Part shown: positions 26,680 through 35,401 of the stretch, piece by piece
How positions within the stretch are numbered: the first letter of the stretch is position 1
How the letters are laid out: each line of letters begins with the position of its first letter
Assembly: GCF_900101265.1 (NCBI RefSeq)
Contig: NZ_FMZS01000005.1
Coordinates: forward strand, 124,001-188,000
Length of the DNA: 64,000 bases
Source: Massilia sp. PDC64
GTDB taxonomy: Bacteria > Pseudomonadota > Gammaproteobacteria > Burkholderiales > Burkholderiaceae_D
Direction: 5' to 3'
Position numbers and translations under genes: made by a program
The notes under the pieces: model-generated
Told to the model about the DNA's origin: nothing
Databases searched by the model: none
The model's input: only the letters and a program-made list of their open reading frames with translations

Positions 26680-27960
26680 TCACGCGGCGCCCATGGCGCA
26701 CGCGTCTGCATAATGGCGCAGCACCCGGGCCACGCCTTCTTTTAATAATTCTCGCGGCACGTTCGCCAGGCGTCCTTCGCGCACCGCGTCGTACTGGGCG
26801 GGTAGATACTGGCTCAGCAGGGTGAGCGACGGCGCCGTGCGCTCCAGGTTCGCCAGCAGGCGCGCCTGCGCAGCCTGGATCGCCGGGTGCGGCCAGTAGT
26901 AGCGGATCCGGTCGCTCAGGCTGTACTGCTGGTCGAACCGTTCGCGCCCCTTGTCGTGGTAATACTTGCGCCAGTAGTCGGGCTCGGCGCGCATGGTGTC
27001 CAGCACGACGTCCTTGAAGTTCGAGCGCTGTTCCACGTCCGGCATCGCCTGTTCGATGTCCGCCAGCGCCCACAAGGTCTCGCGCAGCGCGAACGTGAGG
27101 CCGGGACCGACCTTCAGGATGGCGAAGTGGTCGCGCACGAGGGCGGCGAGGTTCGCGGCGGTCTGGTAGTCGGTCGAATGCGCTTCGTACACGAGGCCGG
27201 GTTGTCCTTCGATGAAGCGGCTCAGCGCGACGGCCTGGTCGGGCCGGTAATCGATGACTTTGTGATGGTCGAACTCCACGCCGGGCTGCACGACGAGGCC
27301 GACGACGCGCTCCCACGCCGACTCCAGCCTGGCCGCCGCGAATGCGTGCCGGTGCGCGGCGACGGTGGCCGCGGCCGCGTCGGGCGTGGTCGGGTGCAGT
27401 TCAGCCAGGTCTTCATGGGCACCGCCGGGCACGGGGACCTCGGTGCCGACGATGTACACCGGCGCTTCCCCGCCGGCCGCCTGCCAGGCGCGCTCGGCGA
27501 CGGCGCACAGGCGCGCCGCGCGGCGCGCCACGACCGCATCCGGCAGCGGCACCGGATCGTCCCGGCACGACATCGAGCAGTCGAGGTGGATCTTGCGAAA
27601 GCCCGCGCCGACGTATTGTTCGATCAGCACCTCGGCCTTGGCCATCGCTTCCTCCGCCGGCTGGTCCTGCCACGCGTTCGGCCCCAGGTGGTCGCCGCCG
27701 AGCAGGACGCGCCCTCGCGCCAGGCCGACCTGGTCGGCGATGCCGGCCACGAAGTCGCGGAACGCGGCCGGCGTCATGCCCGTGTAGCCACCGAATTGGT
27801 TGACCTGGTTCGACGTCGCCTCCACCAGCACGGGCGTGCCGCGCTCCAGCGCAAGCTGCATCGCCGCCTCGATGACGAGGGGGTGGGCCGAACACACCGA
27901 AAAGATGCCGACCGGCCGGCCACGCTTGTGGTCCCGTACGAGATCCAACAGATATTTCAT
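26680..27960 (-). CDS. kbaZ: Tagatose-1,6-bisphosphate aldolase accessory subunit (KbaZ/GatZ/AgaZ)
   Basis: The 426-residue protein matches the non-catalytic subunit family in length and motifs: VCSAHPLVIEAAMQLA, EATSNQVNQFGGYTGM, LGGDHLGPN and VYEAHSTDYQT. In enterobacteria it stabilises the class II aldolase KbaY or GatY, which splits tagatose-1,6-bisphosphate. No KbaY/GatY gene occurs in this window, so it may pair with a protein encoded elsewhere or act alone. The start at 27960 has AAGGA 6 bases upstream; another ATG lies two codons earlier. It lies between the DMT permease gene (17-bp gap) and agaS (11-bp gap). Confidence 0.88.
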   Translation of the reverse strand: MKYLLDLVRDHKRGRPVGIFSVCSAHPLVIEAAMQLALERGTPVLVEATSNQVNQFGGYTGMTPAAFRDFVAGIADQVGLARGRVLLGGDHLGPNAWQDQPAEEAMAKAEVLIEQYVGAGFRKIHLDCSMSCRDDPVPLPDAVVARRAARLCAVAERAWQAAGGEAPVYIVGTEVPVPGGAHEDLAELHPTTPDAAAATVAAHRHAFAAARLESAWERVVGLVVQPGVEFDHHKVIDYRPDQAVALSRFIEGQPGLVYEAHSTDYQTAANLAALVRDHFAILKVGPGLTFALRETLWALADIEQAMPDVEQRSNFKDVVLDTMRAEPDYWRKYYHDKGRERFDQQYSLSDRIRYYWPHPAIQAAQARLLANLERTAPSLTLLSQYLPAQYDAVREGRLANVPRELLKEGVARVLRHYADACAMGAA

Positions 27961-27977
27961 GTACATTCCTTTCGGGT

Positions 27978-28898
27978 TCAGCCGGCGGCGCCGTCGTCCG
28001 GCTGCAGGGCCAGCAGCAGCGACGCCAGCAGAGACAGGACGATGCCGGCCAGTTTGTAGACGCCCGGTAGCGCGCCGGCCACCATCATGGCGATCACGGT
28101 GGTCAGCAGGGGCGCCCCGGCGTTGACGAGCGGCGACACGACCAGCGCCTTGCCGTGCCGGAAAGCGTGGACGAGGGTCAGCGCGCCCAGCGCGTTCAGC
28201 GCCTGGGTGACGGCCGCCATGCCCGGCCCCCACGGACCGTAGTTGATCGGCTTGCCGAAGTCGGTCATCGCCAGCGCGAGGGGAACGACCAGCAGGGCGC
28301 TGACGGTCATGTAGAAAAAGATGCTTTCCGCGTCCATGCTGGCGTTGGCCAGCTTGATGAAATACCCCTGCAGCCCCCAGGCGACGAGGACGACGATGGC
28401 CAGCACGAACCACAGTCCGTAGGCGCTGGCGGCCTGGCCGGGGGCGTAATCGAACAGCGGCAGGGCGCACACCGCGAGCACGATGCCCGCCGCGCCCAGC
28501 AGGCCCGTGCGTTCGCGCAGGAACACGAGGGACAGGACGATCGTGATCACCGGCGACAAGGCAATCAGCGGAAAGATCAGGTAGGTCGGCCCCGCGCTGA
28601 CCGCATAGAACAGGACCATCTGGCCGCCCGCGCCCAGAAGGCCGATCGTGAGGCCGTAGCCGATTGCGCGCCGGTCGCGGCGCACGCGCCAGCCTTTGCG
28701 GGCGACGACGGCCAGCGCCGGCGGCACCATCGTCAACGCCCACACGACATAGATCAGGGTTTCGGGAAACCCGTGTTGGCTGGGCAGGCCCGCGAACGCG
28801 CCCCACACGCCCCAGAGGAGCATCGTCGCCAGCGCATAGCCCAGCCAGCCGGGCTTGCCGGCAGCGGCCTGCGTGGCGTCGTATTTCAGTGTCGTCAT
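27978..28898 (-). CDS. DMT-superfamily (EamA) permease, probable sugar importer
   Basis: The 306-residue inner-membrane protein has ten predicted helices in two EamA repeats. The basic loop RKGWRVRRDRR lies between the early helices, and the C-terminal helix is followed by ALQPDDGAAG. The start at 28898 has GGGAGA 5-6 bases upstream and fits better than an ATG nine codons earlier. It is the first gene of the aga operon, where a PTS or MFS transporter is normally found, and no other inner-membrane importer is present in the operon. Uptake of galactose or GalNAc is therefore inferred. DMT proteins also export metabolites. Confidence 0.72.
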   Translation of the reverse strand: MTTLKYDATQAAAGKPGWLGYALATMLLWGVWGAFAGLPSQHGFPETLIYVVWALTMVPPALAVVARKGWRVRRDRRAIGYGLTIGLLGAGGQMVLFYAVSAGPTYLIFPLIALSPVITIVLSLVFLRERTGLLGAAGIVLAVCALPLFDYAPGQAASAYGLWFVLAIVVLVAWGLQGYFIKLANASMDAESIFFYMTVSALLVVPLALAMTDFGKPINYGPWGPGMAAVTQALNALGALTLVHAFRHGKALVVSPLVNAGAPLLTTVIAMMVAGALPGVYKLAGIVLSLLASLLLALQPDDGAAG

Positions 28899-29318
28899 GT
28901 CTCTCCCGAACAGTTTGCTTTTCATGGCTTGGACACACGGACGCGGTCGACGCGGCGGGACTCCAGGTCCCGCCAGCGACCGGCCTGGGGCCTGTGCTGT
29001 TCCTGAATGGTAATGAAATGAGAAGAATAGAGCAAGAAACTTTCGAAATCTTTCGAAAATTTGTTTTGGTGTTGTTTTTGGTGGGGGAATGAATGCTGTC
29101 GGACGGCGGGTCCAAGGCTGGCAGGTGATCCGGCCAGGGTTGGCCGGCCGCTATCGCAGCTCGCGTGGTATGTTCGACGACGCCCGCGCCGTGCCGTATA
29201 TCGTGAGCACGACGGACCTCACCGCGACCATGCGGGACGGCGAGCACCGTCGGGAATGTATGCCTGACCCTGTTCGCGCACGCTCAATGTCGCGGCGACC
29301 GGTCATGAACGTAGCGAA
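28899..29318. other. Non-coding gap between the aga operon and the receiver gene
   Basis: This 420-bp stretch contains the presumed promoter of the leftward aga operon (28899-29090, AT-rich at 29005-29090) and the TTTCGAAA operator pair. From about 29090 to 29318 I see no convincing gene. The short open frame there has no ribosome-binding site and no recognisable domain. Confidence 0.5.
29041..29058. promoter_or_regulatory. Tandem TTTCGAAA operator, candidate AgaR site of the aga operon
   Basis: TTTCGAAA occurs at 29041-29048 and again at 29051-29058, exactly one helical turn apart, about 145 bp upstream of the permease start. Further TTTC units follow on the minus strand. The same TTTCG unit and 10-bp step occur upstream of the TBDR. 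Binding by the DeoR-family protein of this locus is inferred. Confidence 0.6.
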
Positions 29319-29684
29319 TCAGGTGTGAAGCAACCCGAGCAGGGTCTTGATCCGATATGGCTTCGATGTGTAGAGAAACGGCTTTTCCCGCTTGGCGAGC
29401 AGGCCTGGCAGGGCGTATCCCGAGACCAGGACGATCTTGACGGCAGGGTAGAGTGCCTGGACCTGTTCGGCCAGCTCCACACCGTTCATGGCAGGCATGA
29501 CGACATCGGACACCATGGCGTCGATTTCGGGGTCCTGGCGAAGCCGTTCCAGGGCTTCGGTCGCGGAATACGCCACCATCGCCGTCAGCCCATGCAGGCC
29601 CAACAGCGTCGCCGTCATGTCCGCAAGGTCCCTGTCGTCGTCGACGACCAGCACCTTGCGCAGCATCGCGGCGGACTTGCTCAT
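29319..29684 (-). CDS. Single-domain response regulator (receiver)
   Basis: From the Met at 29684 the product is 121 residues, just a receiver domain: LVVDDDRDLAD with the acidic pocket, the phospho-acceptor Asp in MVSDVVMPAMNG, Ser in VLVSGYA and Lys in YTSKPY. No output domain follows. Earlier starts at 29717 (ATG) or 29810 (GTG, overlapping the kinase gene by 16 bases) are possible, because the frame stays open and no start has a clear ribosome site. It lies directly after the hybrid kinase gene and probably receives phosphate from it or shuttles it to another partner. Confidence 0.75.
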   Translation of the reverse strand: MSKSAAMLRKVLVVDDDRDLADMTATLLGLHGLTAMVAYSATEALERLRQDPEIDAMVSDVVMPAMNGVELAEQVQALYPAVKIVLVSGYALPGLLAKREKPFLYTSKPYRIKTLLGLLHT

Positions 29685-29794
29685 CGAGGCATGGTCGCGG
29701 TCAAAGGTCGACGCCATGGCTGCGCGCCGTGGGCCAGGTTGGATCAGATCAAGCTGCATGCCGAGAATTGCGGCGGCGTTGACGTCACTGAGAT

Positions 29795-31924
29795 TCAAGG
29801 GAGCCGCCACGATCTGAGCGTCGACAGCACCGTCAGCAGTTCGGCGGGTTCCACGGGTTTGGCGACGTGCATCTGGAAGCCGCTCGTGAGGGCGCGCATG
29901 CGGTCCTGGACGCGGGCGTAGGCGGTCAATGCCACTGCAGGTACGCCCCGCAGGTTATTGAGTTTTTCGCGCTGGCGCACTTCCGCGATGAAGGCATAGC
30001 CATCCATGCCGGGCATGCCGATGTCGCTCACGATCAGGTCCGGTTGCATGCCTTCCCATATGAGCAAGGCCTCTTCGGCGCTGGCGGCGGTTTCCACGAC
30101 GGCGTGCGCGCTCGCCAATACGGAAGCAAGCATGTTGCGGGCATCGTCGTCGTCCTCGACCAGCAGGATGACGACGCCCGCCAATCCGAACTCTTCCGTA
30201 TTCAACGGGATGCGATAGGACTGCGGCGTCGGCTCCTGCTGCGGTGCCGCCGGACGTGTCGCCAGCGGGGCGAGGGGCAGGCTGACGGTGAACGACGCGC
30301 CTTTTCCCAGTCCATCGCTGTTGGCGCTGACCGCGCCGCCGTGCAACTCGACGAGTTTCTTGACGATGGCAAGTCCAAGGCCGAGTCCACCGTGCTTGCG
30401 GCTCGCGGATGCGTCGACCTGGGTGAAGCTGTCGAAGATGCGCGGCAGGTATTCGGGGGGAATCCCGGCACCGTTATCCGTGACGACGATGTGGACATTG
30501 GAGTGATGCCGTTGCACGGCAAGATGCACGCGGCCGCCCTTCGGCGTGAACTTGATCGCATTCGAAACCAGGTTCCACACGATCTGCTGCAGGCGCTCCG
30601 GATCGCCTGAAATCGGCCCGGCTTGCGGGTCGATGACCAGCTGGAAGGCAATGGATTTCGCCATCGCGGCCGGTCGAAGCGCTTCCACGGCCGCTTCGAC
30701 GGACGTATGCGGCGAGAACAGCTGGACGTTCAGGCGCAACTTGCCGCTGACGATTCTCGATATGTCGAGCAGATCCTCCACGATCTGGGCTTGTGCCCGC
30801 GCATTCCGTTCGATGGTCTCGATCGCGCGTTGCGTCATCGTGGCGTCCAGCCGGCCCGACGTCAGCATTTGCGACCAGCCGAGAATCGACGTCAACGGGG
30901 TCCGTAACTCGTGCGAGACCGTGGCGAGGAACTGGTCCTTGGCTTCGTTGGCGCGCGCCGCTTCTTCGTACAGGCGTTGCTTCTCGGCCGCCTCCTGTTC
31001 CGCGCGACGCTTGGCGAACACGGCATCCTGGTACAGCGAGGCCTTGTTCAGGCCAATGGCAGCCTGCGCGGCGAGCGTTTCCACCAGCCGCTCGTGCTCC
31101 TCCCTGAACACCCCTGTGCTGGCATGTCCGAAGAAGAGCCCGCCGATCACTTCGCCGTTCCCGAGCGTGACCGGCACGGCCAGGTAAGAGCGTACGGGAA
31201 GATGTCCCGGTGGCATGCCGTGGTGGGGCGGCATCTTGCCATAGCGCGGGTCGAGCAGGACATCGTCGCTGCGAATCGCGCCTTCGCCGCGAAAGGTCGG
31301 TCCGAACAGGTGGGTATTGCGGGGCAGGGGAAACCTGGAGAAATGCTCCTTGGGCACGCCCGAGATCGTGTACAGCGTGTACGACTCGCCCGCCTCGTTG
31401 CGGACGTTGTAGAAGAATGCGCCGAACTGCGCGTTGGTCAACCGTGTCGCCGTATCCGTCACTGCCTGGACGATTTTCTCGTGGTCGAGCTCCTGCAGGA
31501 TGAGCAGGCCGATCTGGTACAGGGCCTCGCGCTCCTGGGCCTGTTTTTGCTGCGACGTCGCATCCTGGACTTCGATCACGGTGCCGACGACGACGCCGTT
31601 GCGGCGGATCGGGCTGGCGGTGAACGTGACCGGGTACAGGCTGCCATCCTTGTGGACGAAGACTTCCTCGCCCTGTTCCTGCATGTTCGCGGGAGCGGCA
31701 CGGTCGATCGGGCACTCTTCGAGCGGATAAGGGCGGCCATCCGGACGGCGGTTGTGGATGTAATCGTGCAGCGGCCCGCCTTGCACTTCCGCGAGCGTGA
31801 AGCCGGTCAACTGTTCCGCTGCCGGGTTCATGTACACGCAGTGTTGCCGGTCGTCCATTACAAACAGCGCTACCGTGGCATTGTTACAAAGATCTTCAAG
31901 GTCGATGAGGCGCTGGCTTTCCAC
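29795..31924 (-). CDS. Hybrid sensor histidine kinase (PAS-GAF-HisKA-HATPase-REC)
   Basis: The 709-residue soluble kinase has an N-terminal PAS domain (about 5-125; FVMDDRQHCVYMNPAAEQLT), a GAF domain (about 145-290) and a coiled-coil linker. The HisKA domain carries the phospho-His in SHELRTPLTSILGW near 339. The ATPase domain has its N and G boxes (about 440-560). A C-terminal receiver has its phospho-acceptor Asp near 631 (LIVSDIGMPGMDG). No membrane helix is seen, so it senses a cytoplasmic signal. It lies between a second hybrid kinase gene and a single receiver gene. The ligand is unknown. Confidence 0.9.
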   Translation of the reverse strand: MESQRLIDLEDLCNNATVALFVMDDRQHCVYMNPAAEQLTGFTLAEVQGGPLHDYIHNRRPDGRPYPLEECPIDRAAPANMQEQGEEVFVHKDGSLYPVTFTASPIRRNGVVVGTVIEVQDATSQQKQAQEREALYQIGLLILQELDHEKIVQAVTDTATRLTNAQFGAFFYNVRNEAGESYTLYTISGVPKEHFSRFPLPRNTHLFGPTFRGEGAIRSDDVLLDPRYGKMPPHHGMPPGHLPVRSYLAVPVTLGNGEVIGGLFFGHASTGVFREEHERLVETLAAQAAIGLNKASLYQDAVFAKRRAEQEAAEKQRLYEEAARANEAKDQFLATVSHELRTPLTSILGWSQMLTSGRLDATMTQRAIETIERNARAQAQIVEDLLDISRIVSGKLRLNVQLFSPHTSVEAAVEALRPAAMAKSIAFQLVIDPQAGPISGDPERLQQIVWNLVSNAIKFTPKGGRVHLAVQRHHSNVHIVVTDNGAGIPPEYLPRIFDSFTQVDASASRKHGGLGLGLAIVKKLVELHGGAVSANSDGLGKGASFTVSLPLAPLATRPAAPQQEPTPQSYRIPLNTEEFGLAGVVILLVEDDDDARNMLASVLASAHAVVETAASAEEALLIWEGMQPDLIVSDIGMPGMDGYAFIAEVRQREKLNNLRGVPAVALTAYARVQDRMRALTSGFQMHVAKPVEPAELLTVLSTLRSWRLP

Positions 31925-31959
31925 GGCAGACTTTATGTAACGACGAAATTGCCGAGATT

Positions 31960-33714
31960 TTATATTGGCGAGCGATGCGCACGATTCATCTGCTGCGAAA
32001 TATTATCCGGCGCCGCGTCATGCGGTACGTCGCGCGTGGATGGTCTCTTCAGTACAGTCGTGAGCAGGCGCACCAACGCTTCGACATCGACCGGCTTGGT
32101 GAGATGGTGGTCGAAACCTGCTGCGATCGAACGTTCGCGGTCCGAGTCCTGGCCATAGCCGGTCAACGCGATCAGTGTCGCATCCGCCGTTTGCGGCAGC
32201 GCGCGAAGCCGTTGCGCCAACTGGTAACCGTCGATATCGGGCAACCCGATATCGAGGAGGAGCACGTCCGGCGCGGCTTCCTCCGCCAGCGCCAGTCCCC
32301 GCTGTCCTTCGTAAGCGACATGCAACCGATGTCCCACAGAATCGAGGTACATCGACAGCGTGTCGGCAGCGTCGACGTTATCGTCGACAATCAGGATGTC
32401 GAGTGCCCGGCTGTCCGTTGGATCGCCGTGCCGGGACATGTCCGGGGCAACTGCGGCTTCCCGCGCCCGCGGCAGCCGAACGGTAAATTCGCTGCCGGCG
32501 CCTTGCCCTCCGCTTGCCGCACTGATGTGTCCCCCATGTTTCTCGACGAGGCTTTTGACGAGCGCGAGACCGATCCCCAGTCCGCCCTGGGCCCGATCGA
32601 ATGAACGTTCGCCCTGCACGAAAAGATCGAAGATATGCGGCAGCAGCGCAGCGTCGATACCGATGCCGTTATCGCGCACGACGATGTGCACCGCGCCGGC
32701 ATCCAGGCTGAGTTCAAGCTCGATGACACCGCCTTCCGGCGTGTACTTGGCCGCATTGTTGAGCAAGTTCGTGACGATCTGTACCAGCCGGGTGCCGTCA
32801 CCGCGCACGTGCGCGCCTTCCGTCGGCAGCGTTAGCGATAGCTGATGACGTCGCGCGTCGATCAGGGGCCTTGCCTGTTCGACCGCGTCGCGCACGACGG
32901 CCACGACGTCGTGTAACCCATGCGCCAGCACCACAAGGCCGCGCGTGACACGCGAGACGTCGAGCAGGTCGTCGAGCAGTTTGGTCATGTGACGAATCTG
33001 GCGGTCGATGATCTCGCAGGTTTGTTTCAACCGATGAGGCGTGACGTGCCCGGTCCTGAGGACCTTCGCCGCCATGCCGATCGGCGCAAGCGGATTACGT
33101 AGCTCATGCGCCAGCATCGCCAGGAACTCGTCCTTGCGCCGGCCGGCGTCGCGCAGCTTCGCTTCCGCTTCGCGGCGGAACACGAGTTCGTCCTCGACGC
33201 GCTTGTAGGCCGATTGCAGTTCGCGCCGGCTGACGTCGAGGGCGGTATTGAGTTCGTTGGCACGGCGGTGGCTTTCGCGTGCGGCAGCGGCGAGCCCCAC
33301 CGCGGCAATTTCCGCACGTTCGCCAGTCAGCTTGGCACCCAACAGAGGCAACAAGGCGGCGATGGCGGCACGGGTCGGCGCAGCCGGTTCCGCACCAAGG
33401 AACGCGACGATGACGTTACCGGCCGAATCGCACTGTCCCCATACGGGCAGGTCCGCATCGGATTGCGCCGCGGGCAGGGACGCTTCCGCGCTGCCTTCGT
33501 CCGCACACCGGCGCAGGAAATCCTGCCACCGTCGACCCGCACGCAACGTCTGGGGCAACCCGGGAGCAGGCAGGAACATCCCGATCTCCGCGTCCCGGCC
33601 GAATATCAGAACCTGTGCGACGCCGGCGTAACGCGCAAGGTTGGCCGTCGCGACATGGCGGGTATCGGCGTTCTGCAGATCGACGAAGATGGAGACAAGC
33701 TCGAGCGGGATCAT
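31960..33714 (-). CDS. Hybrid sensor histidine kinase with receiver domain
   Basis: The 584-residue protein has an N-terminal sensory region (1-150) that is GAF-like but not clearly assignable, followed by a coiled coil (about 150-195). HisKA follows, with the phospho-His in LAHELRNPLAPIG near 203. The ATPase domain (about 310-425; DNGIGID, GLGIGLALVK) and a C-terminal receiver (about 443-565; phospho-Asp near 486 in LLLDIGLPDIDG) complete it. The ATG at 33714 lies 8 bp after the FIST stop. A GTG at 33738 overlaps that gene and is less likely. The FIST protein encoded upstream may supply its signal. Confidence 0.87.
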   Translation of the reverse strand: MIPLELVSIFVDLQNADTRHVATANLARYAGVAQVLIFGRDAEIGMFLPAPGLPQTLRAGRRWQDFLRRCADEGSAEASLPAAQSDADLPVWGQCDSAGNVIVAFLGAEPAAPTRAAIAALLPLLGAKLTGERAEIAAVGLAAAARESHRRANELNTALDVSRRELQSAYKRVEDELVFRREAEAKLRDAGRRKDEFLAMLAHELRNPLAPIGMAAKVLRTGHVTPHRLKQTCEIIDRQIRHMTKLLDDLLDVSRVTRGLVVLAHGLHDVVAVVRDAVEQARPLIDARRHQLSLTLPTEGAHVRGDGTRLVQIVTNLLNNAAKYTPEGGVIELELSLDAGAVHIVVRDNGIGIDAALLPHIFDLFVQGERSFDRAQGGLGIGLALVKSLVEKHGGHISAASGGQGAGSEFTVRLPRAREAAVAPDMSRHGDPTDSRALDILIVDDNVDAADTLSMYLDSVGHRLHVAYEGQRGLALAEEAAPDVLLLDIGLPDIDGYQLAQRLRALPQTADATLIALTGYGQDSDRERSIAAGFDHHLTKPVDVEALVRLLTTVLKRPSTRDVPHDAAPDNISQQMNRAHRSPI

Positions 33715-33721
33715 CGCATGC

Positions 33722-34894
33722 TTAACGCGGGATCGCACATACGACGGCAGTACAGTTATGGAATCCGCTAAATTGCCCGGTGCTCCTTGCTATCTGGCCA
33801 TACGTATTACAGCCGGCGAAGTTTTCCGAACCGAGCGCCTCGCCGACGGCTTTCAGTTCGTCGTCGAACTCGCGGCCGAGGCGCAGTCGGGTGGCGGCGC
33901 AGTCGAACAGCAGCGAGCCGGCGTGTTCGCCTCCTTCCAGTCCTGCGAGCGCCGCCCGGGCCGCTTCGCGCGCCGCCTCGCAGGCGGACGCCGTGTCCGA
34001 GACCATGATGTGCACGGTGGCGCCGACCGGCACCTCGGCGGCACAGGAAATCGAGCCGTCGTCGTTGAGGGTGAGGGGGACGCGCAGCTTGTAGCCGTCG
34101 CCCGTTTCGATGCCGATCACGTTATGCAGGAAAAACGGGAGCGCATCGGCACGGTTGAACGTCTGGCCAGTGGCGTGGGCATGCTCTTCAAACGCTTCGA
34201 CGGCAGACGTGGCATTCAGGCTGATCAGGCGGGTGCCTTGTGCTTCGGTGACACGCAGCGGGGGACTGGCCGGTCGCCAACCATGGCGAACGCCGAGACC
34301 GACGGGCTTCTTCGACAGCATCTCGAGTACCACGATCGCATCGGTATGGGCTTCCGTCCCGATGAAAACATGCGTCTGGTTGAACTTGGCATCGTCGGCT
34401 GCCCCGCCGCCAAACAGCTGGTAGGTGCCGCCGGTACGCAGCATCATTTCATGGATGATGTCGTCGACATAACCTGCCAGCGCATCCGTCAACACCAGCG
34501 CGCTGCGATAGGGGAAGTCGGGGTGATCGCTGCCGGTAAACACGGGCATGACCTGTTCAAGGGCACCGCTGAAATCCTGACGGAGGCCTCGCCCCAGTCC
34601 GGCCCGGAACAGGATGTCGTCCGTGCGAATTGCCATCACGGACACGGACGAATTTCCTGTGGCGCAACCGGAAAACTCGCCCGCGGACGAGCAGCCGACA
34701 AGCACACGCGGCTGGCAAGCGGCCTCGAGTGCAGCGAGCAGCGGCTGGTAATCGGTTTCGGGAGACGCGAAAACGATCAGCACGTCAGGACGGGCGTTGT
34801 TCAGTTGCTGGGATATCGATTCGGCGAGTGTGCGACTTGCTGCTTCCGGCGCGCATAGAAGCGTATGGCTGACTGCCACGATCGTGTTTGCCAT
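33722..34894 (-). CDS. FIST-domain sensory protein
   Basis: The 390-residue protein has FIST_N (about 30-220; VLVGCSSAGEFSG, FGGGAADDAKF) and FIST_C (about 225-365) domains. FIST proteins are predicted ligand sensors, often encoded next to kinases or chemotaxis genes; small molecules such as amino acids have been suggested as ligands. The start MANTIVAVSH at 34894 fits the family, and upstream residues in the frame are Arg-rich and unlike it. It is the first gene of the signalling island, so it is probably the input of the kinase that follows. The ligand is unknown. Confidence 0.87.
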   Translation of the reverse strand: MANTIVAVSHTLLCAPEAASRTLAESISQQLNNARPDVLIVFASPETDYQPLLAALEAACQPRVLVGCSSAGEFSGCATGNSSVSVMAIRTDDILFRAGLGRGLRQDFSGALEQVMPVFTGSDHPDFPYRSALVLTDALAGYVDDIIHEMMLRTGGTYQLFGGGAADDAKFNQTHVFIGTEAHTDAIVVLEMLSKKPVGLGVRHGWRPASPPLRVTEAQGTRLISLNATSAVEAFEEHAHATGQTFNRADALPFFLHNVIGIETGDGYKLRVPLTLNDDGSISCAAEVPVGATVHIMVSDTASACEAAREAARAALAGLEGGEHAGSLLFDCAATRLRLGREFDDELKAVGEALGSENFAGCNTYGQIARSTGQFSGFHNCTAVVCAIPR

Positions 34895-35069
34895 GGGTGA
34901 TCTATGTAGTGGATAAACGCTGGGGGATGAAGGGAAGCCACGGACCAGCGAAACAATGTTGGCTGATTTCACACAATAATTCAGTTTGGCAAAACGTGCA
35001 AAAATGTTCCGTGCGGCAACATTGGTGCCCTGTCGGCCTCTGGAGCGGCTGCGCCAGTTCTTCCTACAA

Positions 35070-35324
35070 GGTGGCAGCCATGTCCTTCCACGCCAAGACG
35101 ACAGCACGGTGCCTTATCCGGCGGGGATGGAGGAGCGCGATGTTTTCCTTAAGCGCAATAGCTGTGGTGCCACCACGGTGCTCGCGGGCAGTAACGGCTG
35201 TGTCGAGTACCAGGGCTGCGACGGCGGCAAGCCCGTGCTGTGGTGCGGTACCGAGACTGGCGGCCACTGGTATCCGAACTTTTCGGCGCAGGAGTCCAAG
35301 ACCTTCTTCGATCGGTTCAAGTAG
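35070..35324 (+). pseudogene. C-terminal remnant of a CE1/PHB-depolymerase-like esterase
   Basis: The frame ending at 35324 encodes DDSTVPYPAGMEERDVFLKR, then NSCG, GCVEYQGC and VLWCGTETGGHWYPNFSAQE near the end. This is the order seen at the C-terminus of secreted CE1 esterases: the catalytic Asp, paired Cys residues and a final catalytic His in GGHWYP. The signal peptide, oxyanion hole and GxSxG nucleophile are missing upstream. An ATG at 34986 could start a 112-residue protein, but its first 35 residues look unrelated. The rest of the gap 34895-35337 holds only the FIST gene promoter region. It is judged a decayed gene end. Confidence 0.5.
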
Positions 35325-35337
35325 TCCCGGAAAGAAC

Positions 35338-35378
35338 AAAGGCCGTTGATGATGCGGATTCGATCATCAACGGCCTTT
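35338..35378. terminator. Strong bidirectional terminator
   Basis: A perfect 16-bp inverted repeat (35338-35353 with 35363-35378) with a 9-base loop carries AAA and TTT at its ends. It lies 23 bp past the sugar-porter stop on the minus strand and 13 bp past the esterase remnant on the plus strand, so it can serve both. Confidence 0.85.
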
Positions 35379-35401
35379 CTGTTGGCGGCTATCGCGCGCT
35401 C

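Noticed and set aside
29089..29328. A 79-codon plus-strand frame between the aga operon and the receiver gene
   Set aside because: It has no ribosome-binding site, no domain and no neighbour logic. It is treated as non-coding.
34986..35324. Treating the whole 112-residue frame as an intact small gene
   Set aside because: The first 35 residues are unrelated to the esterase end and the catalytic Ser part is absent, so a decayed gene end is the simpler reading.
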